A DNA stretch of 64,000 bases from the NCBI RefSeq assembly GCF_008807415.1, contig NZ_CP043626.1, forward strand, positions 6,486,501-6,550,500. Reading direction: 5' to 3'. Shown piece by piece: positions 56,961 to 64,000 of the stretch; the first letter of the stretch is position 1, and the number at the start of each line of letters is the position of its first letter. The DNA is from Pseudomonas denitrificans (nom. rej.). Lineage in GTDB: Bacteria; Pseudomonadota; Gammaproteobacteria; Pseudomonadales; Pseudomonadaceae. The notes under the pieces are model-generated. The model saw only the letters and a list, made by a program, of their open reading frames with translations. It made no database searches and was not told where the DNA came from. Position numbers and translations under genes: made by a program.

Positions 56961-57589
56961 TCCGCAAACCCCTCATGCTGCTGGCCAGTCTGCTTGTCGC
57001 CACGCTGGCGCACGCAACGGAGCCGGCGCTGGATGCGCAGCAGACGCAGGTGTTCCGCGCCTGGTTCGTACGCATCGCCGAGGAGCAGCTGCGTCGCGGG
57101 CCGAACCCGCGCTGGTACCAGCAGGACTGCGCCGGCCTCGTGCGCTTCGCCGCCAACGAGGCGCTGAAGGTGCATGACGCCAAGTGGCTGCGCGCCAACG
57201 GCATGTCCAACCGCTACCTGCCGCCGGAGCTGGAACTGTCCGACGCACAGCGCAATCTCGCGCAGACCTGGCAGCAGGGCGGCGGCAAGACCGGCCCCTA
57301 CGTCAACGCGATCAAACTCATTCAATACAACAGCCAGCTCGTTGGCCGCGACCTCAACCAGGCGCGTCCCGGCGACCTGATGTTCTTCGACCAGGGCGAT
57401 GACCAGCATCTGATGATCTGGATGGGCCGCGACATCGCTTATCACACCGGCACTCGTACGGCGACCGACAACGGCATGCGCTCGGTCAGCCTGCAACAAC
57501 TCATGACATGGAAGGACACCCGATGGATACCCGACGAATCCAATCCCAACTTTATCGGCGTCTATCGCTTGTCCTTCCTGACCCGATGA
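56957..57589 (+). CDS. magC: MagC, DUF1175/YfaT protein with NlpC/P60-like residues
   Basis: A 210-residue exported protein with a signal peptide ([17 protein letters not shown]). [16 protein letters not shown] (C58) and [21 protein letters not shown] (H151) are laid out like the catalytic Cys and His of NlpC/P60 peptidases, with a later AYHTGTR (H163). Such enzymes cut peptidoglycan stem peptides; for MagC this is an inference from the pattern. The GTG at 56957 has GGAAGG in front and overlaps the magB stop. The magD ATG overlaps its own stop (ATGA). Confidence 0.85.
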   Translation: MIRKPLMLLASLLVATLAHATEPALDAQQTQVFRAWFVRIAEEQLRRGPNPRWYQQDCAGLVRFAANEALKVHDAKWLRANGMSNRYLPPELELSDAQRNLAQTWQQGGGKTGPYVNAIKLIQYNSQLVGRDLNQARPGDLMFFDQGDDQHLMIWMGRDIAYHTGTRTATDNGMRSVSLQQLMTWKDTRWIPDESNPNFIGVYRLSFLTR

Positions 57590-60500
57590 ACGCGCTGCGC
57601 GGCATTGCCGCTGCCCTGGCCTGCGCCGGCCTGTTCGCCGCCGCGCCCGCGATCGTGCAGGCGGACGATGACGTCCCGGCGAGCAACTACACGCCCATGG
57701 CTGGCGAGTCGTTCTTCCTGCTCGCCGACTCAAGCTTCGCTTCCGACGAGGTGGCCAAGGTGCGCCTGGAAGCGCCAGGCCGTGACTACCGCCGCTACCG
57801 CATGGAGCCATACGGTGGCGCGGATATCCGCGTCTACCGCATCGACAAGCCGCTGGACTTCCTCAAGCGCCAGAAGAACCTGCACCGCGTGCTGTCCGAA
57901 GGGCAGTTCAAGGGCGAGGGCCTGTCCAACACCCTGGCCTACCTGTGGGACAACTGGTACCGCAAGTCGCGTCGGGTGATGCAGCGGACCTTCTCCTACG
58001 AGTCGCGCCAGCAGGTCACCGAGGTGGTGCCCGAGCTGAAGATGGGCAATGCCATGCGCGCGCCGACGCCCTATGACGCGCAGCCGCAGTACGCGCCGAT
58101 TCCCGGCCTGCCGATGGTCAGCCAGTTCCGCTATCCATTGTGGGACGCCAAACCGATCCAGCCGCCGAAGGAAGTCAGCCTCGCCGGCTCTTCCAGCGAG
58201 TTCATCAATGTCGCACCGGGCAACGTCTACGTGCCGCTGGGCAAGCTGAAGCCCGGCCTGTACCTGGTCGAGGCGCTGGTCGGCAAATACCGCGCGACCA
58301 CCGTGGTATTCGTCTCCAACAGCGTTGCGGTGAGCAAGATCGCCGGCAATGAGCTGCTGGTGTGGACCGCGCGCAAGCACGAAGGCACGCCAGTGGGCGG
58401 CGCCAAGGTGCTGTGGACCGATGGTCTGGGCGTGATGAGCAGCGGCAGCAGCGACGCCGACGGCCTGCTGCGCCTGCAGCACGTCAGCCCCGAGCGCTCC
58501 TTCGTGATCGGCGAGGACGAGGAGGGTGGCGTCTTCGTCTCCGAGAACTTCTACTACGACAGCGAAATCTACGACACCAAACTCTACGCCTTCACCGACC
58601 GCCCGCTGTACCGTCCGGGCGACTGGGTATCGCTGAAGATCGTCGGTCGCGAATTCAAGAACTCCCGCGAGTCGCAGTCGCCGCAGAGCGCGCCGCTGCG
58701 CCTGTCGGTGATCGACGCCGCCGGCACCACGCTGCAGACCCTCGACCTCAAGTACGACGCCAGGAGCGGCACCAATGGCCGCTTCCAGCTGCCGGCCAAC
58801 GCCGTCGCCGGCGGCTACGAGCTGCGCTTCGACTACCGCGACCAGACCTACAGCAGCGCCTTCCGCGTCGCCGAGTACATCAAGCCGCACTTCGAGATTT
58901 CCCTCGACCTGGCCAAGCCGGACTTCAAGACCGGCGAGCCGGTGAAGGGCAACCTGATCCTGCTCTACCCGGACGGCAAGCCGGTGGCCAATGCGCGCCT
59001 GGAGCTGAGCCTGCGCGCCCAGCAGCTGTCGATGGTGGACAACGAGCTGCAGTACCTCGGCCAGTTCCCCGTGGAGCTGACCAGCGCACAGATCACCACC
59101 GACGAGCAGGGCCGCGCCGCGCTGGACCTGCCGGCGGCGGAGAAACCCAGCCGCTACATGCTCACCGTGTTCGCCAGCGATGGCGCCGCGTACCGCGTGA
59201 AGACCAGCAAGGAAATCCTCATCGAGCGTGGCGCCGCGCGCTACCGCGTGAGCGCGCCGCAGCGCTTCAGCGCCGCCGGTGACAAGGTCGAGTTCAGCTA
59301 CGCCGCCGAACAGCAGACGCCGGTACTGCCCACAGCCTACCGCTGGCTACGCCTGGAAGACCGCAGCAGCGGCGACGGCGCAGTCGAAGGCGGCAAGTTC
59401 GCCATTACCTTCGACAAGCCCGGCACCTACAGCGTCGAGCTGCGCGACAAGGCCGGTCAACTGCTCGGCGGTACCGGCCACTCGGTCAGCGGCGATGGCG
59501 TGAAGGCCGTCCCGGGCACAGTGGAAATCGTCCTCGACAAGGCCGAGTACCAGACCGGCGAAGAAGCCTTGGCGCTGATCACCTTCCCCGAGCCGGTGGA
59601 CGACGCGCTGTTGTCGCTGGAGCGCGACAAGGTCGAGGCCACCGCGCTGCTGTCCAAGGGCGGCGACTGGCTGAAGCTGGAAAAGCTCAACCCGACCCAG
59701 TACCGCGCCCGCATTCCGGTGAAGGCCGAGTTCTCGCCGAACCTGACCTTCTCCGTGCTCTACACCCGCAGCGGTGACTACAGCTTCCAGAACGCCGGCA
59801 TCAAGGTCGCCGTGCCGCAGGTGGAGATCGCCGTCAGCACCGACAAGGAACGCTACGAGCCGGGCGAGACGGTCACCGTCAACCTCGACACCGCCTACGC
59901 TGGCAAGCCTGTCTCCAGCCACCTCACCGTGAGTGTGGTGGACGAGATGATCTACGCACTGCAGCCGGAGATCGCGCCGGGTATCGACCAGTTCTTCTAC
60001 CACCCGCGCCGCAACAACGTGCGCACCAGTGCCAGCCTCGCGTTCATCAGCTACGACGTGGCACTGCCCGGTTCGCCCAGCGCGCCCGGCCGCGCCAACC
60101 GCAGCGAGCGTGGCGTGAAGGTGCTGGAGCGCCCGCGCCGCGAGGAAGTCGACACCGCAGCCTGGGAGCCGGAACTGGTCACCGACGCCAACGGCAAGGC
60201 CCAGTTCAAGTTCCGCATGCCCGACTCCCTGACCCGCTGGCGCATCACCGCCCGTGCCATGGATGACCAGGGGCAGGTCGGCCAGAAGAAGCAGTTCATT
60301 CGCTCTGAGAAGCCGCTTTATCTGAAGTGGAGTGGCCCGAAACGCTTCCGCACGGGCGATGCGCCGGACCTGGGACTGTTCGTCTTCAACCAGGGCGAGC
60401 AGGACACCAAGGCCGAGTTGCTGATCCGCGCCAATGGCGCGGAGAAGACTCAGGCGCTGGACCTCAAGCGTGGCGTCAACTACATCGCCCTGCCGCAACA

Positions 60501-62139
60501 GCCGCTCAGCGATGGCGACTGGAGCGTCGAACTGCGTCAGGAAGGCCAGGTGCGCGACAGCCTCGGTGTGCACTTCAGCCTCGTGGCGGACAGCTGGCAG
60601 GTGCTGCAGTCCAGGCCGCTGCAGGTCAACGCGCAGAACACCCCGCTGCAGCTGCCGGCAGATGCCCGCGACGTCAGCCTGCGCCTGGATGACAGCGCCC
60701 AGGCCCTGCTGCGCGGCAATCTCGACTCGCTGCTCGACTACCCCTGGGGGGGCGTCGAGCAGACCGCCAGCCAATTGCTGCCGCTGAGTGTGGCCTACCC
60801 GATGCTGGCCAACGGCGAGCCGCGTGTGCGCGACCGCCTGCGGCTGATCATGCAGACCAGCCGCCTGCGCCTGGTGCAGATGGCCGGCCCGGACGCCTAC
60901 TTCACCTGGTGGGGCGGCGAAGACTACGACGCCTTCCTCACCGCCTATGCCTACTACGCCGACTGGCACGCCAGCCGCGCCCTGGAAATCCAGCTGCCGC
61001 CGGACCACTGGCAGCGCGTCCTGGAGCTTTACTCCGCACGCGCCAGCGCCACGCCGCTGCTGCAGCGCGCGCTGATCCTGGCCTTTGCCCGCGACATGAA
61101 GTTGCCGGTGCAGACCCTGGTCAGCGGCCTGCTCACTGACCTGGAGAACGCCGGCAACGGCGAGGCGGCGAAGTCGGTGAACGACTTCGACAGCGACGAC
61201 AGCCTGGTCATGGGCCAGCCGGACTCCGAGCTGGGCCTGGCAGTGGCCCGTGTACTGACGGCCAGCCTGGCCGAGCAGAACAAGGTTGCGCTGCCGTCCG
61301 GGTTCGCCAGGCAACTGGATGGTGCGCGCCTGAAGCTCAATACCAGCGACCAGCCGTTCGCCCGTGCCGTGCAGCTCTACAGCGGTACTGTCGATGCCAG
61401 CCGTGCCCGCGCCCTGCTGCAGAGCCTGGCGCCGCAGCAATCCACCGTCGAACGCGCCCTGGCGCTGACCTGGATGCAGCGCGCCGTGGCCGATGCCCCG
61501 GCTGCCGAGCTGCCCAAACCGGTCGCGGACTGGAAGGAAAGCCACAGCACCACCGGCGATGCCTTCTGGCAATGGCAGGGCAAGGACGTGCCTGCGCAGC
61601 TGGACCTGAGCGCCGCGCCTTCGCGTCCGCTCAACGCTTCCGTGACCTTCCGCAGCGCCGAAGCGCCGGCCAGCCAGCTGCCCGTGACCATCAAGCGCCG
61701 CCTGCTGCGCCTGGTGCCGGGCGAGGACGCCTTCGCCTTCAGCGCCGAGGAACTGGGCGACAAGCCGCTGTCCAGCGACGAGCTGTACCTGGATGAAGTG
61801 ACCCTGACCACCGAGCAGGCCCAAGCGCTGCGCTACGGCATGCTGGAAGTACCGCTGCCGCCGGGCGCGGACGTCGAGCGCACCACCTGGGGCCTGCAGA
61901 TCAGCGGCCTGGGCGGTGTCGAGGCGACCAGCCTGGAGCGCGCCCGCAACGAGCCGGGTGACCTGTTCTATGGCGTGCCGGTGGACACCCTGGGCGGCGA
62001 GCTGCGCTTCCGTCATCTGGTTCGCTTCTCGCAGAAGGGCGAATTCGTCCTGCCGCCGGCGCGTTACCAGCGCCTCTATGCGCCGCAGGAGCAGGCGCTG
62101 GAGCAGCAGCCGGCCCTGGCGAAGATCAAGGTTCAGTAA
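57586..62139 (+). CDS. magD: MagD, bacterial alpha-2-macroglobulin (YfaS type, no thioester)
   Basis: A 1517-residue periplasmic protein, the length of the YfaS group. After a signal peptide ([20 protein letters not shown]) come MG domains, the bait region (about residue 820-880, with [15 protein letters not shown]), the A2M core ([34 protein letters not shown]) and the terpenoid-like thioester domain. At the thioester position, where many bacterial A2Ms have GCxEQ, it reads WGGVEQ (residues 1054-1059), so no Cys-Gln thioester can form. P. aeruginosa MagD is the same type. It traps proteases and may protect the cell wall. It begins with an ATGA overlap on magC. Confidence 0.92.
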   Translation: MNALRGIAAALACAGLFAAAPAIVQADDDVPASNYTPMAGESFFLLADSSFASDEVAKVRLEAPGRDYRRYRMEPYGGADIRVYRIDKPLDFLKRQKNLHRVLSEGQFKGEGLSNTLAYLWDNWYRKSRRVMQRTFSYESRQQVTEVVPELKMGNAMRAPTPYDAQPQYAPIPGLPMVSQFRYPLWDAKPIQPPKEVSLAGSSSEFINVAPGNVYVPLGKLKPGLYLVEALVGKYRATTVVFVSNSVAVSKIAGNELLVWTARKHEGTPVGGAKVLWTDGLGVMSSGSSDADGLLRLQHVSPERSFVIGEDEEGGVFVSENFYYDSEIYDTKLYAFTDRPLYRPGDWVSLKIVGREFKNSRESQSPQSAPLRLSVIDAAGTTLQTLDLKYDARSGTNGRFQLPANAVAGGYELRFDYRDQTYSSAFRVAEYIKPHFEISLDLAKPDFKTGEPVKGNLILLYPDGKPVANARLELSLRAQQLSMVDNELQYLGQFPVELTSAQITTDEQGRAALDLPAAEKPSRYMLTVFASDGAAYRVKTSKEILIERGAARYRVSAPQRFSAAGDKVEFSYAAEQQTPVLPTAYRWLRLEDRSSGDGAVEGGKFAITFDKPGTYSVELRDKAGQLLGGTGHSVSGDGVKAVPGTVEIVLDKAEYQTGEEALALITFPEPVDDALLSLERDKVEATALLSKGGDWLKLEKLNPTQYRARIPVKAEFSPNLTFSVLYTRSGDYSFQNAGIKVAVPQVEIAVSTDKERYEPGETVTVNLDTAYAGKPVSSHLTVSVVDEMIYALQPEIAPGIDQFFYHPRRNNVRTSASLAFISYDVALPGSPSAPGRANRSERGVKVLERPRREEVDTAAWEPELVTDANGKAQFKFRMPDSLTRWRITARAMDDQGQVGQKKQFIRSEKPLYLKWSGPKRFRTGDAPDLGLFVFNQGEQDTKAELLIRANGAEKTQALDLKRGVNYIALPQQPLSDGDWSVELRQEGQVRDSLGVHFSLVADSWQVLQSRPLQVNAQNTPLQLPADARDVSLRLDDSAQALLRGNLDSLLDYPWGGVEQTASQLLPLSVAYPMLANGEPRVRDRLRLIMQTSRLRLVQMAGPDAYFTWWGGEDYDAFLTAYAYYADWHASRALEIQLPPDHWQRVLELYSARASATPLLQRALILAFARDMKLPVQTLVSGLLTDLENAGNGEAAKSVNDFDSDDSLVMGQPDSELGLAVARVLTASLAEQNKVALPSGFARQLDGARLKLNTSDQPFARAVQLYSGTVDASRARALLQSLAPQQSTVERALALTWMQRAVADAPAAELPKPVADWKESHSTTGDAFWQWQGKDVPAQLDLSAAPSRPLNASVTFRSAEAPASQLPVTIKRRLLRLVPGEDAFAFSAEELGDKPLSSDELYLDEVTLTTEQAQALRYGMLEVPLPPGADVERTTWGLQISGLGGVEATSLERARNEPGDLFYGVPVDTLGGELRFRHLVRFSQKGEFVLPPARYQRLYAPQEQALEQQPALAKIKVQ

Positions 62140-62142
62140 TCG

Positions 62143-63786
62143 ATGCGCGCGCGTCTGGTCGGGCTGATCTTGCTGTTGCCGCTGAGTGCCCTCGCGGCGC
62201 CCGGCTCGCAAGAGCAGGCGCAGCTGGCCTGGCGCACCGCGCAGGGCGACGAACTGCTGCGGCTCGGGCCGCAGCAGGTGCTCGATCGCCAGCCATTGCC
62301 GGCCGACCTGCATGCCCCGCTGGGCAGCCTGTGGAAGCTGTTCGTCTACGCCTGGCTGAACGACACCGAGCAGCAGGAGCGGGCTTATCAGTGCCGCGGC
62401 GAAAGCAAGGAAGAGGTGTATTGCTGCACGGCGGGGCAGAGTATCGAGCGCGACGCCGCGCTGGTGAAATCCTGCGGCCTGTACTTCCAGCCGCAGCGCC
62501 TGGGCATCGATGCTGCGGTCTGGCAGCAATATTGGCAGGCCCGCCACGCGCCGGCCTGGATCGCCCAACTGGACAAGCTGGCGCCGCAGACCCAAGTACC
62601 GGTCGCCGAACTGCTCGATCAACTGCAGCACCTGCCGGCCCAGGAGCAGGCGCGCAAGGTGCTGCTCGATGTCAGCCTGGCCGCCGACGAAGGCCGCGCA
62701 CCTGCCGCTTTGGGTGGGCGCCTGCGGGTGAAGACCTGGAGTTGGGATGAAGGCGGTCGGCGCGAGGGCGGCTTCGCCGGTTGGCTGGTCGACGGCACGC
62801 CGCTCTGGGCGCGCGGGCCGGGCACCAGCAAGACAGTGCTGGCCGGGTACGGCAACGCCATCGGTGCCGCGCTGCCGGCGCCGTGGCCCAGCGATCCGGG
62901 GCGTTGCGTCGAAGTCGGGCTGTTCAGCCGCTATCCGCTGAAAGAGGTCTACGACGTGCGCAATCAGCCCGCCGCCGAAGGCCTGCTGGCGGGCCGGCAG
63001 AATGTGTTGTTCGCCAATGGCGTTCGACTCGACGTGAACAGCAGCGGCGACCTTTTCCTCGAGCGCGATGCGCAGGGGCCGCGCCTGACTGCCCGCCTGT
63101 CCCGCGAGGAGTACGTCGCCCGCGTGCTCGACCGCGAGGCTTCCGCTACGCCGCCGGAAGCGGCCAAGGCGCTGGCGGTGACCATCCGCACTTATCTCTT
63201 GCAGAACGGCGCCCCGCGCGGCGACTGCCTGAGTATCGACGACAGCAGCCAGCGCCAGCGTGTGGCGCCGCGTCCGGCCAGCGAGGCGGCGCGTGGCATA
63301 GCGGCCTGGACGGCTGATCTGGTGCTGGCTGGCGGCACCGTCACCTACCACTCGGACGAGGCGGGGCAGTCGAAGCTGTCCTGGCGCGACGCCCAGGAGC
63401 AGGCCGCCAAGGGCCTGCGCTATGACGCGATCCTCGCCCGCGCCTTCCCGCGCACCAGCCTGAGCCGCTGGAGCAACCCGACAGCCGCCTGCCAGTCGTT
63501 GCCCGAGGCCGAGCGCTGGCTGAAGGCGCAACGCCGCGACTGGCGCCCACGCCTGGAAACCGAGGCAGGCTATGAGGAACTGCAGTCCTTCGCCGTGTGC
63601 CGCCTGAGCAGTGGCCGGCCCTACGTCGACCGCGAACGCCAGCGCATCTATGTGCGCGGCCTTTACTCCCAGCAGGATCGCCTCGACCTGGCTCATGAAT
63701 ACCTGCACCTGGCCTTCCAGGCGCACCCCAATGGACAAGACGAGGGCTACGTGGAAAGCCTGGCCCGTCGCCTGATACTGGAATGA
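62143..63786 (+). CDS. magE: MagE, DUF2300/YfaQ protein: transpeptidase-like plus SpoIID-like domains
   Basis: A 547-residue exported protein with a signal peptide (LVGLILLLPLSALA). Residues 55-245 look like a degenerate penicillin-binding transpeptidase: SLWK (62-65) like SxxK, SCGLYF (110-115) at the SxN place but without Asn, and KTW (197-199) instead of KTG. Residues 318-430 resemble SpoIID/LytB (REEYVARVLDREASATPPEAAKALAVTIRTYLL; E332 aligns with the catalytic Glu). These matches are my inference. It begins four bases after magD; magF overlaps its stop. Confidence 0.85.
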   Translation: MRARLVGLILLLPLSALAAPGSQEQAQLAWRTAQGDELLRLGPQQVLDRQPLPADLHAPLGSLWKLFVYAWLNDTEQQERAYQCRGESKEEVYCCTAGQSIERDAALVKSCGLYFQPQRLGIDAAVWQQYWQARHAPAWIAQLDKLAPQTQVPVAELLDQLQHLPAQEQARKVLLDVSLAADEGRAPAALGGRLRVKTWSWDEGGRREGGFAGWLVDGTPLWARGPGTSKTVLAGYGNAIGAALPAPWPSDPGRCVEVGLFSRYPLKEVYDVRNQPAAEGLLAGRQNVLFANGVRLDVNSSGDLFLERDAQGPRLTARLSREEYVARVLDREASATPPEAAKALAVTIRTYLLQNGAPRGDCLSIDDSSQRQRVAPRPASEAARGIAAWTADLVLAGGTVTYHSDEAGQSKLSWRDAQEQAAKGLRYDAILARAFPRTSLSRWSNPTAACQSLPEAERWLKAQRRDWRPRLETEAGYEELQSFAVCRLSSGRPYVDRERQRIYVRGLYSQQDRLDLAHEYLHLAFQAHPNGQDEGYVESLARRLILE

Positions 63787-64000
63787 TCAGCATGAAACTC
63801 GCCCACGTGCTCCGCCTGTCCCTGCTCGCCAGCCTGATCCCGCTGGGCGCGCAGGCCGCCGAATCGCCGATCAGCCTGGATACCCCGCTGGGGGGCTGGC
63901 GCTCGGGCGATGGCGACAAGGCCGACTTCCGGCAGACGGTGAACTACCCGGCGTCCTCGGTGAACTCGCGGGAAGACCAGTCCGATACCGCGCGCATCCG
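63783..64000 (+). CDS. magF: MagF, secreted DUF2135 protein (N-terminal part)
   Basis: Last mag gene, cut by the window edge. The ATG at 63783 overlaps the magE stop (ATGA); an ATG at 63792 (MKLAHVLRLSLLASLIPLGAQAAE) gives the signal peptide without three extra residues. The visible mature part, SPISLDTPLGGWRSGDGDKA, resembles the start of MagA. As the sixth gene it completes the order seen in P. aeruginosa. Confidence 0.85.
   Translation, partial: MISMKLAHVLRLSLLASLIPLGAQAAESPISLDTPLGGWRSGDGDKADFRQTVNYPASSVNSREDQSDTARI

Noticed and set aside
59347..63738. A 1463-codon open frame on the minus strand, opposite magD and magE
   Set aside because: It is the antisense of two well-supported genes. 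In high-GC Pseudomonas DNA the frame opposite a gene is often open; its product is rich in Arg, Gln, His, Val and Ala with no domain.

Overview
This is a roughly 64 kb piece of a high-GC gammaproteobacterial chromosome, almost certainly a Pseudomonas of the P. aeruginosa group (a P. nitroreducens/P. citronellolis-like species is the best guess). Reasons: the gene order from speC through cptA, the Sel1 gene, piuC, piuA, piuB and lpxO, then dppF-D-C-B, dppA4, opdP, dppA3, psdR, mdpA, dppA2, dppA1, SIMPL, roxS, roxR and magA to magF follows, as I recall it, the PA4519 to PA4487 stretch of P. aeruginosa PAO1 with a few insertions. Pseudomonas-type REP/REPIN repeats (core TAGGAGCG) also lie in several intergenic gaps.

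Layout. 1-665: the start of arnB (lipid A aminoarabinose) running leftward, with a PmrA-type box upstream. 666-5103: an amino-acid operon made of an aminotransferase fused to an ABC ATPase, a binding protein and two permeases, followed by a convergent TetR gene. 5838-9900: an aspartoacylase-family hydrolase, prfC (frameshifted) and a CPA1 Na+/H+ antiporter. 10348-13865: an OpuC/OsmU-type osmoprotectant ABC operon. 14518-15681: speC. 15894-25617: cptA, a Sel1 protein, the iron-siderophore genes piuC/piuA/piuB with a Fur box, and lpxO. 25745-28087: the 5-oxoprolinase genes pxpABC. 28090-29837: the rtcB2-prfH RNA-repair and ribosome-rescue pair. 30050-31963: an Lrp regulator, a LysE exporter and a membrane-anchored protein of unknown function. 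32125-46381: the di/oligopeptide uptake locus (ABC core, four binding proteins, porin, PsdR regulator, M24 dipeptidase). 46605-49393: a SIMPL protein and the RoxS/RoxR two-component system. 49461-54187: a YddA-like ABC exporter, an M23 peptidase/coiled-coil/bactofilin set and an AEC carrier. 54358-64000: magABCDE and the start of magF, the bacterial alpha-2-macroglobulin operon.

How the genes work together: most of the window serves the envelope and nutrient uptake (peptides, amino acids, pyroglutamate, osmoprotectants, siderophore iron) and envelope remodelling (ArnB, CptA, LpxO, bactofilin/M23, Mag).

Seven genes (the TetR gene, prfC, pxpC, dppD, dppB, mdpA, dppA2) carry what look like single-base deletions, each at a run of G or C, and each repaired by adding one base. 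This uniform pattern suggests homopolymer errors in the assembly rather than real gene decay. The observations I rate highest are an in-frame REPIN that forms the linker of the aminotransferase-ABC fusion, an ordered half-site array next to dppA3 that recurs before mdpA (probable PsdR operators), peptidoglycan-enzyme-like folds in MagC and MagE, and the rtcB2-prfH pair with a small leader ORF.
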